A stretch of 56,845 nucleotides of DNA from Aeromonas sanarellii (GCF_000820085.1 NZ_CDBN01000029.1:1-56845), one strand, 5' to 3'; shown: positions 1 through 9,183, counted from the first letter of the stretch. The notes: generated by a model from the sequence alone, not told the origin. Translations and numbers: made by a program.

Positions 1-64
1 TCTTGTCGTGCGCCATGGTCTCGGCACTGAGGTGCACGGGGTTGCGCTTGTGGGGATCGCTCAT
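1..64 (-). CDS. nudE: ADP compounds hydrolase NudE (5' fragment)
   Basis: Only the first 21 codons are in the window, starting at an ATG at 64 and running off the left edge. The peptide starts MSDPHKRNPVHLSAET, which lines up with the start of enterobacterial NudE (PTILNVETVARSR), a Nudix hydrolase of ADP-ribose and related ADP compounds. The Nudix box itself is outside the window. The nudE/yrfG neighbourhood supports the call, since in E. coli these genes flank igaA (yrfF). Here igaA is absent and nudE and yrfG are divergent neighbours. The identification rests on a short match and on synteny. Confidence 0.6.
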   Translation of the reverse strand, partial: MSDPHKRNPVHLSAETMAHDK

Positions 65-162
65 CGGGGCTGACTGCTCGTTAAAAATCGTGTTTCAAGA
101 GTAAACGACTCCCCGGGTGAACACCACGGGGCAAGGGCGGGAAAGATGCCCGAAAAATCCGT

Positions 163-168
163 TATAAT
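163..168 (+). promoter_or_regulatory. -10 element (TATAAT) of yrfG promoter
   Basis: A perfect TATAAT lies 45 bases upstream of the yrfG ATG. I see no convincing -35 hexamer 16-18 bases further upstream, so the promoter is inferred from the -10 element and its position alone. Confidence 0.4.
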
Positions 169-212
169 GCCCCCCGTTTTTCCCCTCCCCCCCACAGACA
201 TCGCGAGGCCCC

Positions 213-881
213 ATGTCGACTCCCCTGCCCTGGCACCAAATAGATACCGTTTTGCTCGATATGGATGGCACCCTGATCGACCTGCATTTTGACACCCACC
301 TCTGGCAGACCCTGGTGCCGGAACGCTACGCCGAGCGACTCGGCCTGCCGCTGGCCGAGGCCAGGGCGCAGATCGAGGCGCACTATCAGGCCGTCAGCGG
401 CACCCTCGACTGGTACTGCGTCGATTACTGGACCCGGACGCTCGGGCTCGACATCCGCGCCCTCAAGCAGGAGATCCTGGCGAAGATCCAGTGGCGGCCC
501 CACGTCCTCCCCTTCCTGGCCGCACTGCGAGCTGCCGGCAAGCGGCTGGTGCTCTTCACCAATGCCCATCCCGCCAGCCTGTCGGTCAAGGATGCGCACC
601 TCGGCCTCGCCGAGCACCTCGATCTCATGGTGAGCACCCACGATCTCGGCTGGTCCAAGGAGAGCCAGCACTGCTGGCAGGCACTCGCCGAACGGCTGGC
701 GTTCGACCCGGCCCGCACCCTGTTCGTGGATGACAGCGAGCGGATCCTGCGCGCCGCCGCCGACTACGGCATCGGCTACCAGCTCGCCATCCAGAATCCG
801 GACAGCCAGCAGCCCGAGCAGCGCATCACCGCCTTCCCGGCGATCCGCGACTACGCCGAGTTATTGCCGCTGACCGTGTGA
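213..881 (+). CDS. yrfG: GMP/IMP nucleotidase YrfG (HAD family)
   Basis: This 222-residue HAD-superfamily hydrolase has motif I DMDGT near residue 17 (LLDMDGTLIDLHFD), motif II around LVLFTNAH and motif IV around FVDDSERIL. These match YrfG, a cytoplasmic 5'-nucleotidase acting on GMP and IMP. The length agrees with E. coli YrfG (222 residues). The ATG is preceded by a GAGG a few bases upstream. In enterics yrfG is followed at once by hslR and hslO. Here those genes lie about 14 kb away, beyond tyrS and the exe operon. Confidence 0.88.
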   Translation: MSTPLPWHQIDTVLLDMDGTLIDLHFDTHLWQTLVPERYAERLGLPLAEARAQIEAHYQAVSGTLDWYCVDYWTRTLGLDIRALKQEILAKIQWRPHVLPFLAALRAAGKRLVLFTNAHPASLSVKDAHLGLAEHLDLMVSTHDLGWSKESQHCWQALAERLAFDPARTLFVDDSERILRAAADYGIGYQLAIQNPDSQQPEQRITAFPAIRDYAELLPLTV

Positions 882-960
882 GGCCAAGGCTCACCGCCTT
901 CCCCGTTATGCTCCGCAACTACGCCGGATAGCTACCGCCGACCCAGCGGGCAGCGGGCAA

Positions 961-990
961 ACAAAAGGGCTGCCAGGGCAGCCCTTGTCG
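961..990 (-). terminator. Intrinsic terminator of tyrS
   Basis: A 7-bp GC-rich stem (GGGCTGC/GCAGCCC) with loop CAGG lies at 967-984. AAAA on its left gives UUUU on the minus-strand transcript. It sits 14 bases past the tyrS stop codon. Confidence 0.75.
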
Positions 991-1003
991 ATCCCGGGTC
1001 GAC

Positions 1004-2272
1004 TCAGCCCCGCCACGCCACCAACCGATACTGCTTCTTGCCCCGGCGCAGCAGCAGGTAGCGGCCGAACAGCCGATCGTCGGCGGTGAGCTGCTCATCC
1101 CGGCGGATCTCGCCGTTGACGCTGATGGCCCCCACCGCCAGCAGCTCCCGGGCGATGCGCCTGGAATTCGCCAGACCGCTCTCCACCAGCAGGGTCACCA
1201 GATCCCTCTCCCCTGCGATGTGACTGCAAGGCAGGCCATCCTGCGCCAGCTGGGCGAGATCGCTCTCCCCGAGGCGGGCCACGTCGCCACTGAACAGCAA
1301 TTCGCTGATGCGCCGCACCGCCGCCAGCGCCCCCTTGCCGTGTACCAGCTCGGTCAACTCGTCCGCCAGCACCTGCTGGGCCAGCTTGCGCCCTTGCCGC
1401 TTGGCATCGTCCGCCTCCAGCGCGGCGATCTCGGCCAGCGGCATAAAACTGTAGTAGCGCAGGAAGCGGTAGACATCCTCGTCCGCGGTGCCGAGCCAGA
1501 ACTGGTAGAAGGCGTAGGGGGAGGTGAGCGCCGGATCCAGCCAGATTGCGCCCCCCTCGGTCTTGCCGAACTTGGTGCCGTCCGCCTTGGTGATGAGCGG
1601 CAGCGTCATGCCATAGACCTGCGCCTGATGCAGTCGGCGGGTGAGATCCATGCCGCTGGTGATGTTGCCCCACTGGTCGTTGCCGCCGATCTGCAGGGTG
1701 CAGCCGAGGCGCAGGTGTAGCACGGCGAAGTCCTGGGATTGCAGCAGGGCGTAGGAGAACTCGGTAAAGGAGATGCCCTGATCCGGGCGGGCCAGCCGCT
1801 GGCGCACCGATTCCCGGGCCAGCATGGCGTTGACCGAGAAGTGCTTGCCGATGTCCCGCAGAAAGTCGAGGGCCGACATCTGCCCCATCCAGTCGGCGTT
1901 GTTCACCAGCCGCGGCGCCGCCAGCCCTTCGCTCGCCGGCAGCAGCGCTCTTATCTGGCCCGACAGGCTGGTCACCCAGCCCTGCACCGTCTCGGCGCTG
2001 TTGAGGTTGCGCTCGGTCGCCTTGAAGCTGGGATCGCCGATAAGGCCGGTGGCGCCCCCCACCAGCGCCACCGGGGTGTGACCCGCCAGCTGAAAGCGGC
2101 GCAGCATCAGGAGCGGCACCAGATGGCCGATGTGCAGGCTGCCGGCGGTGGGATCGAACCCGCAGTAGACGGTGCGCGGGGTGGTGAGATGATCGGCCAG
2201 CGCCGCCGGGTCGGAATTCTGGGCCACCAGGCCGCGTCGGGTAAGCTCGTCGAGCAGATGGGGATTGATCAT
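1004..2272 (-). CDS. tyrS: Tyrosyl-tRNA synthetase
   Basis: TyrRS charges tRNA-Tyr with tyrosine in the cytoplasm. The class I HIGH signature is present (HIGHLVPLL, about residue 45) and the KMSKS loop appears as KFGKT followed by EGGAIWL, as in E. coli TyrS. The C-terminal ~80 residues form an S4 RNA-binding domain ([19 protein letters not shown]). I start at the ATG at 2272 ([16 protein letters not shown], 422 residues; E. coli has 424) because GGAG lies six bases upstream. The reading frame stays open for 29 more codons upstream but these look non-coding. The gene is divergent from the LuxR-type regulator at 2419. Confidence 0.95.
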   Translation of the reverse strand: MINPHLLDELTRRGLVAQNSDPAALADHLTTPRTVYCGFDPTAGSLHIGHLVPLLMLRRFQLAGHTPVALVGGATGLIGDPSFKATERNLNSAETVQGWVTSLSGQIRALLPASEGLAAPRLVNNADWMGQMSALDFLRDIGKHFSVNAMLARESVRQRLARPDQGISFTEFSYALLQSQDFAVLHLRLGCTLQIGGNDQWGNITSGMDLTRRLHQAQVYGMTLPLITKADGTKFGKTEGGAIWLDPALTSPYAFYQFWLGTADEDVYRFLRYYSFMPLAEIAALEADDAKRQGRKLAQQVLADELTELVHGKGALAAVRRISELLFSGDVARLGESDLAQLAQDGLPCSHIAGERDLVTLLVESGLANSRRIARELLAVGAISVNGEIRRDEQLTADDRLFGRYLLLRRGKKQYRLVAWRG

Positions 2273-2333
2273 GGAAGACTCCAACAGCAGGGGGAAAAGC
2301 CCACATATTCGCCGCTCTGGCCTGCACCGAATA

Positions 2334-2349
2334 TGTCCCCTGGGGGACA
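2334..2349. promoter_or_regulatory. Palindromic operator-like site
   Basis: TGTCCCC-TG-GGGGACA is a perfect inverted repeat with 7-base arms. It lies between the divergent tyrS and LuxR-type genes, 69 bases before the regulator's ATG. It is a reasonable candidate for autoregulation by the neighbouring HTH protein. It does not fit the lux-box spacing CTG-N10-CAG. The function is inference. Confidence 0.4.
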
Positions 2350-2418
2350 GTTTTGTCACTCCCGTGCTAGCATCCGGCCATAGTGGGTAGCCAGCCCAGC
2401 CACCCGGAGCCCATCGCC

Positions 2419-3228
2419 ATGCCCCTGTCTCCTGCCACGGATACCCTGAGCCTGACCGCCGCCGTCGATGCCCTGCACGGCAGCGGCTTCCCGGCAGCCC
2501 TGGTGCGCCTCATCCAGCAACAGGTGGCATTCGACTGTGCCCTGCTGCTCGGGGTGGGGCTGCGCCCCGTCTACCTCTACGACAACCTGCACCACCAGCG
2601 GGCCCTGCTGTTCGACCGCTACCTCACCCGCCACTTCAGTCAGGATCCCTTTATGCAGGCGCTGGAGCAGGGGCTGGGTGCCGGGGTCTGGACCCTGGCG
2701 CAGGTGTCGCGGGGGCGGCTCGACCCCGAGTATCGCCACCACTTCTATCAGGCCACCGGCTGGCAGGAGGAGGTGGGGCTGATCCTGCCGGTGCGCGGCG
2801 GCCTCACCCTGATGCTGTTTCTGGGGCGGCTCGACAAGCGCAGCTCCCTCGGTCGGGACGAGCTGGCCAGGCTGGAGGCACTGTTCCCGCTGGTGCACTC
2901 CCTGTGCCGCCAGCATTGGCGAGAGGAGACGCCGCGGCTGGCGCTGAGCCCATCCCTGCCGGGTGGCGTCGACCTCAAGGAGACGGTGACGCAGGCCATC
3001 GCCAGTCTGGGGAGCGAGAGCCTCACCCGGCGGGAGCACCAGGTGGCGGGCCTGCTGCTGCAGGGGCTGGACACCGAGGCCATTGCCGCCGAGCTCGGCA
3101 TTGGCAGCGGCACGGTGAAGAATCACCGCAAGCACCTCTACGCCAAGCTGCACCTGCGCTCCCGGGCCGAACTGTTCCACTTCTTTCTCAACCACCTGAT
3201 CACGGTGCCAAGCGGCACGGCCCCATAA
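2419..3228 (+). CDS. LuxR-type HTH transcriptional regulator
   Basis: This 269-residue protein has a C-terminal LuxR/FixJ-type helix-turn-helix at about residues 202-262 ([27 protein letters not shown], then [14 protein letters not shown]). The N-terminal ~190 residues are an uncharacterised putative sensor region. They lack a recognisable response-regulator aspartate pocket, and I cannot identify the homoserine-lactone-binding residue set. I chose the ATG at 2419 because GGAG is nine bases upstream; a GTG at 2383 in the same frame is possible. It converges on the exe operon, so regulation of secretion is conceivable but unproven. Confidence 0.75.
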   Translation: MPLSPATDTLSLTAAVDALHGSGFPAALVRLIQQQVAFDCALLLGVGLRPVYLYDNLHHQRALLFDRYLTRHFSQDPFMQALEQGLGAGVWTLAQVSRGRLDPEYRHHFYQATGWQEEVGLILPVRGGLTLMLFLGRLDKRSSLGRDELARLEALFPLVHSLCRQHWREETPRLALSPSLPGGVDLKETVTQAIASLGSESLTRREHQVAGLLLQGLDTEAIAAELGIGSGTVKNHRKHLYAKLHLRSRAELFHFFLNHLITVPSGTAP

Positions 3229-3230
3229 CG

Positions 3231-3258
3231 ACACCACCCCGCCAGGGCGGGGTGGTGT
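3231..3258. terminator. Bidirectional hairpin between luxR-type gene and gspN
   Basis: A perfect 12-bp stem (ACACCACCCCGC / GCGGGGTGGTGT) with loop CAGG begins two bases after the regulator's stop codon. No real T-run follows, so it may act as a weak terminator or a 3'-end stabiliser for both convergent transcripts. Confidence 0.65.
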
Positions 3259-3287
3259 TCATAGTGCCAAAACAACCGTCACAGCCG

Positions 3288-4046
3288 TCAGATGCGACCC
3301 TGATAGCGCAGCGGGAAACGCCCCTGACCATCGGGCTGGCCGAGGAAGGGGAGTCCCTGCTTCATCTGGTCCGGCAGCTCGGGCCCGGGTTTGAGGGTGC
3401 CCTGGAACAGGTACTGGCGATTGGCCTGTAGCTCCAGCTTGCCCAGCACCTGCACCGCCTCCGAGCCCTGCTTGATCTCGGCCACCAGCCGGGAGTCGAG
3501 GCAGGTCAGCTTGATCTCGGGATCCCCCAGCGCCAGCTTGCCCGCCGGAGTGTCCGCCTGCGCCTCATACCAGTGGAGGTCGCCGTAGAGGTTGTCGCAC
3601 CAGGGATTACCTTGGGCAAACTGATCGATCTTGAGCTGCAGCTGGCCCCCCGCCGTCAGGGGGAAGGGCGGCCTCATCGGCACCCGCCCCAACACCCAGG
3701 AGGCCGGCGCGTTCAGGGTGATATCGCGGCCGAAGGCGGTGCCGCTCCAGCCGACCACCCCCTGACCGTTGAGGCCGCCACGCTCGCCAAAGCGGACCGA
3801 GACCTCGGGCGCCAGGCGCAGCAGAGACCAGCCGTTCAGCTCCCAGCGCACCTGGGTCAGCGACTCGCTGGCGTATTGCAGACGGGCGACCTGACCGCTC
3901 CAGAGGGTGCCGCTCACCCCCTCCAGCCGCACCAGGTTAGGGGGGAGTGGCAGGTGGTGCACCACCAGGGATGCGGGCAACTGGGCCAGCAGGAAACCGA
4001 GATAGGCCAGCAGGAAGAGGCTGGCGATCACTATTTTTCGCTTCAT
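3288..4046 (-). CDS. gspN: Type II secretion protein GspN (ExeN)
   Basis: This is the last gene of the exe operon, 252 residues. It begins [21 protein letters not shown], a single N-terminal membrane anchor, followed by a periplasmic domain typical of GspN (QLPASLVVHHLPLP, GTLWSGQVARLQYA). GspN is an inner-membrane subunit found in only some type II systems. The Erwinia-type prepilin peptidase gene does not follow, as expected in Aeromonas where it lies elsewhere. Its ATG overlaps the 3' end of gspM by four bases, implying translational coupling. The frame is open far upstream, but the leader and anchor fix the start. Confidence 0.9.
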   Translation of the reverse strand: MKRKIVIASLFLLAYLGFLLAQLPASLVVHHLPLPPNLVRLEGVSGTLWSGQVARLQYASESLTQVRWELNGWSLLRLAPEVSVRFGERGGLNGQGVVGWSGTAFGRDITLNAPASWVLGRVPMRPPFPLTAGGQLQLKIDQFAQGNPWCDNLYGDLHWYEAQADTPAGKLALGDPEIKLTCLDSRLVAEIKQGSEAVQVLGKLELQANRQYLFQGTLKPGPELPDQMKQGLPFLGQPDGQGRFPLRYQGRI

Positions 4047-4534
4047 TGGGAACGACTCAACTGCAAACGTCTGACCTTGACCAGCCCGGGCGCCAGCCCC
4101 TCGCGGGCCACCTCGATGATCTGCACCTGGACGCCGTACTGATCGGAGAGGGTCGCGAGCCAGATCAGCAGATCGTCGAACGGCACAGTGTCTATCCACA
4201 CCTGCAGCTCCTGCCCCTGGGGCTGCAGCCGGGCAATCTTGATCTTCTGGTTGAAAGCGGTGCGGTTCACTACCCCGTCCAGAGTGCCGCTGGTATCGAT
4301 CTGGCGGCCCTGGCCACCCTGCATCGCCAGCACCTCCTGTCCTTTCTCCTTGAGCCAGGCCAGGGTCTGCTGCTGCTTCACCACCTGCCGCTCCCGCTCG
4401 GCGATGCGGCTGGCCACGGGCTGCCAAATGGCCCAATAGAAGAGGCCGATGAGCAGCACGCTGCCCCCCACCGCCACCAGCCGCTGCTCGCGGCCGCTGA
4501 TGCCGCGCCACCAGCCTTGCAGTTTGTCCATCAT
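4043..4534 (-). CDS. gspM: Type II secretion protein GspM (ExeM)
   Basis: GspM is a bitopic inner-membrane protein that pairs with GspL in the assembly platform. The 163-residue product begins [19 protein letters not shown] and has one membrane segment at about residues 19-38 ([19 protein letters not shown]). A periplasmic coiled-coil stretch and a ferredoxin-like C-terminal domain follow. Two consecutive ATGs make the exact start ambiguous by one residue. It overlaps gspL and gspN by four bases each. Confidence 0.92.
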   Translation of the reverse strand: MMDKLQGWWRGISGREQRLVAVGGSVLLIGLFYWAIWQPVASRIAERERQVVKQQQTLAWLKEKGQEVLAMQGGQGRQIDTSGTLDGVVNRTAFNQKIKIARLQPQGQELQVWIDTVPFDDLLIWLATLSDQYGVQVQIIEVAREGLAPGLVKVRRLQLSRSQ

Positions 4535-5715
4535 GACGATCTCCCCTTGAGCACCAGCGCCCCTTCCACCTTGCCTTCCTGGCTTCGCACCTCACCCTGC
4601 TGCACCTCGAAGCGCTTGCCCGCCAGCTCGCGGAAACGCTCGATCTCGGTGAAGCCGGGGGCCGTCACCTGCAACCTCAGCTCGCCCCGGGCCGCGTCGA
4701 ACCTCAGCACCTCTGGCTTGAGGCCGGGCACCTCGGCAAACACCGGGGCCAGCTCGGTCAGGAGCAACAGGACGCCATCCTGGGGAGCCTGCCCCAACTG
4801 CTGGAGGTGCTGGGTCATCTGGCTGCGCACGTTGACGATACGCGTCTCCCCCGGGAAGATCCGGGTGTAGACCTGCCGGATCTCCGCCTTGAGGGCCTTG
4901 TCCTGCTCCGCCAGCTGATAGAGGTGCACGCCGCGCTGGGCCAGGGCCACCAGCAGCAGCCCCCCCGCCAGCAGGGCCACCTTGCGCCACTGCAACCAGT
5001 AGCGGGCGTATTCGGTCTGGGGACGATAGGCCCCCTGCAGCAGGTTGGCCTGACAGGCGAGCGCCCCTTTCGCCAGCAGCAGCATGGGCAGTTCGGGATC
5101 GGCCGCCTGCCAGTTGCCGGCCGCCATGGCGGGGATGGGGGTATGGCTGTGGAGAGTGACGGGCTCGGGCTGGGCCGCCAGCAGCATGGCCAGCAGGGAC
5201 TCCTCCGCCACTATGCCCTGACGGGGCCCCTGGCGAACCAGCCACTCCTCACCCAGTTGCAGGGCGGACCAGCCATCGTCGGCCAGAGGCAGCGCCAACA
5301 CGTCCGGCAGCAGCTGCAGGGTCTTGAGCCCCGCCTGCTGCAACCAGTCGAGCCAGGTCTGCATCTTCGCCCTGTCTACCGCCATCAGATCCACGTCCTG
5401 ACCCTGATGGCCCAGCACCACCAGGTGCAGCTCGTCCACGTCGGAGGCGATCTGCTCCTCCAGCAGATAGGGCAGGGCCGCCGCACTCTGGCGGCTGTAT
5501 TTGCCCGGCAGGCTGACCCGCCGGAAGATAAGATCGCTGCCGGGCACCAGGGTCACCACGGGGCGACCGCCGGCACGCTCCTGCAGCTCGCCGAGGGCAT
5601 GGGCCGAGGCCAGGGTGCCGGAGGCGATGATCTCCTGCTCCTGCGTCGACCACACCAGCCAGTGCACCGGCTGCTGTGCATGGGTCCCCAGACGGATGAC
5701 CAGACTCTCGCTCAC
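4531..5715 (-). CDS. gspL: Type II secretion protein GspL (ExeL)
   Basis: GspL recruits the ATPase GspE to the inner membrane. The 394-residue product has a large cytoplasmic actin-like domain (about residues 1-235, starting [19 protein letters not shown]). One transmembrane helix near residues 247-262 ([16 protein letters not shown]) and a periplasmic ferredoxin-like domain follow. The length and domain order match the family. The 112-base gap to gspK upstream is unusual for this tightly packed operon and contains two hairpins. Confidence 0.93.
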   Translation of the reverse strand: MSESLVIRLGTHAQQPVHWLVWSTQEQEIIASGTLASAHALGELQERAGGRPVVTLVPGSDLIFRRVSLPGKYSRQSAAALPYLLEEQIASDVDELHLVVLGHQGQDVDLMAVDRAKMQTWLDWLQQAGLKTLQLLPDVLALPLADDGWSALQLGEEWLVRQGPRQGIVAEESLLAMLLAAQPEPVTLHSHTPIPAMAAGNWQAADPELPMLLLAKGALACQANLLQGAYRPQTEYARYWLQWRKVALLAGGLLLVALAQRGVHLYQLAEQDKALKAEIRQVYTRIFPGETRIVNVRSQMTQHLQQLGQAPQDGVLLLLTELAPVFAEVPGLKPEVLRFDAARGELRLQVTAPGFTEIERFRELAGKRFEVQQGEVRSQEGKVEGALVLKGRSS

Positions 5716-5764
5716 AAATCATTCTCCTGCCATGCCCGCCGGCATAAGGTCGCCGGGCGGGGTC

Positions 5765-5819
5765 GCAGCCTTGGGCTGCAATCTGGATAAGGGGCGGGAC
5801 GGACGGGTCTGTCCCGTCC
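5765..5819 (-). other. Two intercistronic hairpins between gspK and gspL
   Basis: GCAGCC-TTG-GGCTGC lies at 5765-5779 and GGACGGG-TCTGT-CCCGTCC at 5801-5819, in the non-coding gap between the gspK stop and the gspL ATG. Neither is followed by a U-run on the minus strand. They look like mRNA processing or stability elements rather than terminators. Confidence 0.5.
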
Positions 5820-5827
5820 TCTCCCTG

Positions 5828-6838
5828 TCATTCGGCGCCGCCGCTCAGGCGGCGCAGCATCACCAGCTTGTTGTCCTTGCCACGCTGGAAGACGGTCTCG
5901 AGCCTGGCCCGGGTCTCCCCCACCTCCGCCAGCAGATGGGCCTCGAAGAAGCTGCTCTTGATGTCCAGGGCCCCGTCGAGCCCGGTGATGGCACCCGGCT
6001 GGACCTGGAACTGCTCCGTCATCTCCTGCTTGTTCTTCCACCCCTTCCTGGGCCTGTTGGTCAGCACCTGTCTGGCATCGTCGAGGGATATCCTGCCCTG
6101 GTAGAGCCCCACCAGCAGGGCAGCCTGCTCCGGCTTGATGGTGTTGATGTTCACCACCAGCTTGTCGTTGGGCAGGGCGCACACATAGGGGGCGAGCCTC
6201 GCGTAGAGCGCACCGCTCACCCCGCGCACGGCCCGCAATTCGTCCGTACCCAGCATCCGCTGGTTCGCCACCAGATAGGGGGGATTGAGTCCCTCGTAGT
6301 AGGCATCCTCGGCTCCGTTGCTGGAGACCAGCTGGGTATCCTTGTCGGTCCAGTCGCGGATGGCGTCCGTCAACTGCACCGCCTCGTACTCGTCCACCTC
6401 GAGCTGGGCCAGCAGGGCGCGGAACGCCTTGAACTGGTAGGGCTGGGACTCGAGATCGTCGCCGTTCTCCCCCTCCCTGAGGGGCACGCTCAGGCTGTTG
6501 AGGTTGAAGCAGGATTGCAGATCCCGCACCCGGCCGGACAGGGTGCCATCCTCCACCGGGAAGACCCCGTCCTCCCGCGCCCAGTGCTGTCCCAGGCTCA
6601 CCCGGTCCGGATCATCCTTGTAGTCCTGGTTCAGCGCCTTGATCACCAGCGCCTCCGCCGACATGGCATACCACCAGGCCTGCTTGCCCAGGGTGAGGTT
6701 GGCGGTACGCCGCAATTCCAGCTGCAACCTGCCGCTCATGTTGCTGGCGACGATCACCATCACCGACAGGATGAGCAGCACCACCAGCAGAGCCATGCCC
6801 CCTTGCCTGGCGGGGCTTGTCATTGGTCTAACCGCCAT
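5828..6838 (-). CDS. gspK: Minor pseudopilin GspK (ExeK)
   Basis: GspK caps the pseudopilus tip. The 336-residue protein has a prepilin leader ending in GG followed by [18 protein letters not shown]. It lacks the usual glutamate at mature position +5, which is characteristic of GspK and of tip placement. A large alpha-helical periplasmic domain and a cysteine-containing region near SCFNLNSL follow. I start at the ATG at 6838 because GAGGG lies six bases upstream. An ATG at 6823 is an alternative. It overlaps the end of gspJ by 11 bases. Confidence 0.92.
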   Translation of the reverse strand: MAVRPMTSPARQGGMALLVVLLILSVMVIVASNMSGRLQLELRRTANLTLGKQAWWYAMSAEALVIKALNQDYKDDPDRVSLGQHWAREDGVFPVEDGTLSGRVRDLQSCFNLNSLSVPLREGENGDDLESQPYQFKAFRALLAQLEVDEYEAVQLTDAIRDWTDKDTQLVSSNGAEDAYYEGLNPPYLVANQRMLGTDELRAVRGVSGALYARLAPYVCALPNDKLVVNINTIKPEQAALLVGLYQGRISLDDARQVLTNRPRKGWKNKQEMTEQFQVQPGAITGLDGALDIKSSFFEAHLLAEVGETRARLETVFQRGKDNKLVMLRRLSGGAE

Positions 6839-7469
6839 TCTCGGCCCTCTGGCCACCGGCCCCTATCAGGAACTGGCGACGTATGATGCCGTAATCCTCC
6901 AGCTCCAGCTCCACCGCCAGCCCGTAGGGCAGCAGGTCGCGCTGGGTCCACTCCTCCTTCCACTGCCCCCTGTCGTAGAAGTAGAGCCGCAGCGCCGTCA
7001 CCCCGGTCAGCACGGGCTGGATGCGCGGCTCGGTGCCGATGGCCGGATCCGGATAGAGGTAGCTCAGCCGCTCCAGGGTCTGCCCCTTGAGCCGCCAGCC
7101 CACCCGTTGCAGTCCGGAACGCGGCAGCATGCCATCCGGATTGAGCCAGCCACCACGAGTGAAGGCCATGCCCCAGTCGTCGCTCTGCTGGCCGAAGCGC
7201 GACGCCGCCAGCAGTACCTTGTTGTTCTCGCCGTCGATGCGACCGCTGCGCGGCACCATCTGGGTGACGTCCCGCTCCAGCAGGCTGAAGGCGAGTTGCA
7301 ATTCGGAGAGGCGGGCCTCCTTGCGCTTGGCCACCTCGTCGCTGGTCAGCACCCCTTGCAGCACCTGATAGGCCCCCAGGCTCAGAGTGGCGAAGATGGC
7401 GATGGCCACCAGCATCTCCAGCAGGGTAAAGCCACTGTGGCACGATGGGCGGGTGTTGCTCTGGCTCAT
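6828..7469 (-). CDS. gspJ: Minor pseudopilin GspJ (ExeJ)
   Basis: GspJ forms the pseudopilus tip complex with GspI and GspK. The leader [13 protein letters not shown] ends in the glycine of the prepilin peptidase site, followed by [19 protein letters not shown] with Glu at +5. With the ATG at 7469 the protein has 213 residues. An in-frame ATG at 7517 forms an ATGA overlap with the gspI stop and would add 16 residues to the leader. Neither start has a strong ribosome site, and the shorter form fits usual leader length better. Confidence 0.9.
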   Translation of the reverse strand: MSQSNTRPSCHSGFTLLEMLVAIAIFATLSLGAYQVLQGVLTSDEVAKRKEARLSELQLAFSLLERDVTQMVPRSGRIDGENNKVLLAASRFGQQSDDWGMAFTRGGWLNPDGMLPRSGLQRVGWRLKGQTLERLSYLYPDPAIGTEPRIQPVLTGVTALRLYFYDRGQWKEEWTQRDLLPYGLAVELELEDYGIIRRQFLIGAGGQRAENGG

Positions 7470-7513
7470 CGGCTGACACCGGCTCCGGATCATCGAGACA
7501 CGTTGATGAATGT

Positions 7514-7936
7514 TCATCGGCTGAGATAGGTCCGGATCATGGCCACCGGGCTCTCTGCCTTGGGCGCGGTGCGCACTTCCATGTCCAGCGCCCTGAAGTT
7601 GCTGTCCGCCGTGGCGACACCGCGATAGCGCCAGTACCAGGTCTGCCCCGCCAGCTCCTCGTCTCCCTCCACCCAGCTGTCTCCCGGCCACTTGCCCTCG
7701 AGCCTCTGCTGCACCAGCTGATTCTCCACCACCCAGGTCGCCAGGGTCTTCTGCTCCAGATAATTGAGGCCGGAGAGGTGCTCGCTGGCGGTCTTCATCA
7801 CCGCCAGCCCGGCGATGGCGAACACTGCCAGGGCCACCATGACCTCCAGCAGCGTCATGCCGCGCCCCCTGCCGGGGCCGCCCGCCAGAGAGGTGCGGCA
7901 AACCCGAACGCCGCCTGTGTGCCGAGTGCCCCTCAC
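7514..7936 (-). CDS. gspI: Minor pseudopilin GspI (ExeI)
   Basis: This 140-residue pseudopilin has the processing site [22 protein letters not shown]. The only upstream start I find in frame is a GTG at 7936, overlapping the gspH stop codon (GTGA). It gives a 26-residue leader rich in Arg and Gly. That is longer than the usual 6-10 residue pseudopilin leader. The first Met (ATG at the +1 position of the mature protein) cannot be the start because the cleavage glycine would be lost. Confidence 0.88.
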   Translation of the reverse strand: MRGTRHTGGVRVCRTSLAGGPGRGRGMTLLEVMVALAVFAIAGLAVMKTASEHLSGLNYLEQKTLATWVVENQLVQQRLEGKWPGDSWVEGDEELAGQTWYWRYRGVATADSNFRALDMEVRTAPKAESPVAMIRTYLSR

Positions 7937-8484
7937 TCTTCTTCCTCTTCATCCTGCAACAGGGAGAGGCGACCGAACTCGTCCCCCCTGACGGTGCGCA
8001 GGTACTCCAGATCCTCGTCCTGCTGGCTCAGGGTCAGCACGAAGGGGGTGAGCTCCCCCCCCGGGAAGACGAAGATCTGGGGCGTGCGCTCTTCTTCGGC
8101 ACGGCCCTGTTCCTGACGCTCGTCCGACTCGGTACGCCAGTTGAAGCCTTCCAGCTCCACCGCCAGGGTCATCCCCTCCGGCAGCTGCACCGGCCCCAGC
8201 AGCTTGTCCCCGGTCAGCGCCTGCCACTTGCGATCCTTGGCCGCGCGGGACATGAACTGCCAGCCGTTCTCCTCGACCCTCAGCCCCAGCAGTCGGCCAT
8301 CCATCACCGAATACTCCTGCGCCTGCTGCAGGGTCGCCATGAAGCGGCGCGCCTGCTTGTCGAGCTCCCGATCCCCCCTGGCGCCCCCCATGCTGAGGGT
8401 GACGGCGGTGGCCACCAGCCCCATCAGCATGGCCACCAGCAGTACTTCCAGCAGGGTAAAACCGGCATGGCGACTATGCTTCAT
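7933..8484 (-). CDS. gspH: Minor pseudopilin GspH (ExeH)
   Basis: This 183-residue pseudopilin begins [28 protein letters not shown], with cleavage after Gly8 and Glu at +5. A periplasmic beta-rich domain with [15 protein letters not shown] and an acidic tail of five glutamates follow. GspH links the pseudopilus tip to the GspG shaft. Its ATG overlaps the stop codon of an upstream 35-codon mini-ORF (ATGA), itself a near copy of the gspH start. The original gene may have begun at 8704, before duplication of the leader region. Confidence 0.9.
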   Translation of the reverse strand: MKHSRHAGFTLLEVLLVAMLMGLVATAVTLSMGGARGDRELDKQARRFMATLQQAQEYSVMDGRLLGLRVEENGWQFMSRAAKDRKWQALTGDKLLGPVQLPEGMTLAVELEGFNWRTESDERQEQGRAEEERTPQIFVFPGGELTPFVLTLSQQDEDLEYLRTVRGDEFGRLSLLQDEEEEE

Positions 8485-8588
8485 GGCGCCAACCCCAACT
8501 GCATGGCGGTAGCCTCGAGCCGTCCCATCAACATGGCGACCAGCAACACCTCCAGCAGGGTAAAACCGGCATGGCGACTATGTTTCAT
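8481..8588 (-). pseudogene. gspH leader copy 2 (35-codon mini-ORF)
   Basis: The reading frame from the ATG at 8588 encodes [20 protein letters not shown], identical in protein sequence to the first 20 residues of gspH. It continues [15 protein letters not shown] and stops at a TGA that overlaps the gspH ATG. At DNA level the first ~60 bases match gspH except for synonymous changes, so it is a tandem copy with a period of 104 bases. It retains a full prepilin leader and most of the hydrophobic helix but no pilin domain. Whether it is translated is unknown. Confidence 0.8.
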
Positions 8589-8704
8589 GGCGCCAGCCCC
8601 AACTGCATGGCGGTAGCCTCGAGCCGTCCCATCAACATGGCGACCAGCAGTACTTCCAGCAGGGTGAAGCCGGACTGGCGACGGGCAGAGGAGGCCACCT
8701 TCAT
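8585..8704 (-). pseudogene. gspH leader copy 3 (39-codon mini-ORF)
   Basis: The ATG at 8704 starts [20 protein letters not shown], followed by [19 protein letters not shown] and a TGA that overlaps the start of copy 2 (ATGA). From the FTLLE motif to the stop, the protein is identical to copy 2. Only the leader before the cleavage glycine differs (12 residues rather than 8). This is probably the ancestral gspH start, 48 bases downstream of gspG, cut off from its body by tandem duplication. Confidence 0.8.
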
Positions 8705-8751
8705 TCAGGCAGCCCCGGGATGACGGGGTGAGCGCGACGCGGCGGGATCAC

Positions 8752-9183
8752 TTATTGGAAATCCTTCAGGTTCCAGTTGCCGATGTCGTCATCGGTCCCG
8801 GCTTCCCCGTCCATCCCCATGCTGAAGATGTCGATCTTGCCGAACTGGCCCGGGCTCAGCAGCTGGTACTGGTTGCCCCAGGGGTCCTGCGGCAGGCGCT
8901 TGATGTAGCCCCCGTCCCGGTAGCTGCGTGGCTCGGGAGATGCGGTCGGCTTGTTGACCAGGGCATCCAGACCCTGCTCCGTGGTCGGGTAGCGGTTGTT
9001 GTCCAGCTTGTACATGTCCAGGGCGTTTTCCAACGCCACTATGTCGGAGACGGCTTTCTGCTGATCCGCCTTCTCCTTGTTGCCCATCAGGTTGGGGACC
9101 ACCAGGCTGGCCAGGATCCCGAGGATCACGATGACCACCATGACTTCCAGCAGGGTAAAACCGCGATGACGACGACTGTGCAT
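8752..9183 (-). CDS. gspG: Major pseudopilin GspG (ExeG)
   Basis: GspG polymerises into the periplasmic pseudopilus that drives cargo through the secretin. The 143-residue precursor has leader MHSRRHRG, cleaved before FTLLEVMVVIVILGILASLVVPN (Glu at +5). The C-terminal calcium-binding loop is present (DGEAGTDDDIGNW). The length is usual for the family. It is preceded by a 91-base gap with two hairpins, which fits the need for more GspG than the other subunits. Confidence 0.97.
   Translation of the reverse strand: MHSRRHRGFTLLEVMVVIVILGILASLVVPNLMGNKEKADQQKAVSDIVALENALDMYKLDNNRYPTTEQGLDALVNKPTASPEPRSYRDGGYIKRLPQDPWGNQYQLLSPGQFGKIDIFSMGMDGEAGTDDDIGNWNLKDFQ

Noticed and set aside
162..671. Long minus-strand ORFs opposite yrfG, and similar long ORFs opposite most genes
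   Set aside because: High GC codons create open frames on the opposite strand. These have no family resemblance, are rich in Gly, Ala, Gln and His, and lie fully over well-supported genes.
2334..2349. Lux box for the LuxR-type regulator
   Set aside because: The palindrome is perfect, but the CTG and CAG half-sites are not at the N10 spacing of lux boxes. The regulator also lacks a recognisable acyl-homoserine-lactone domain.
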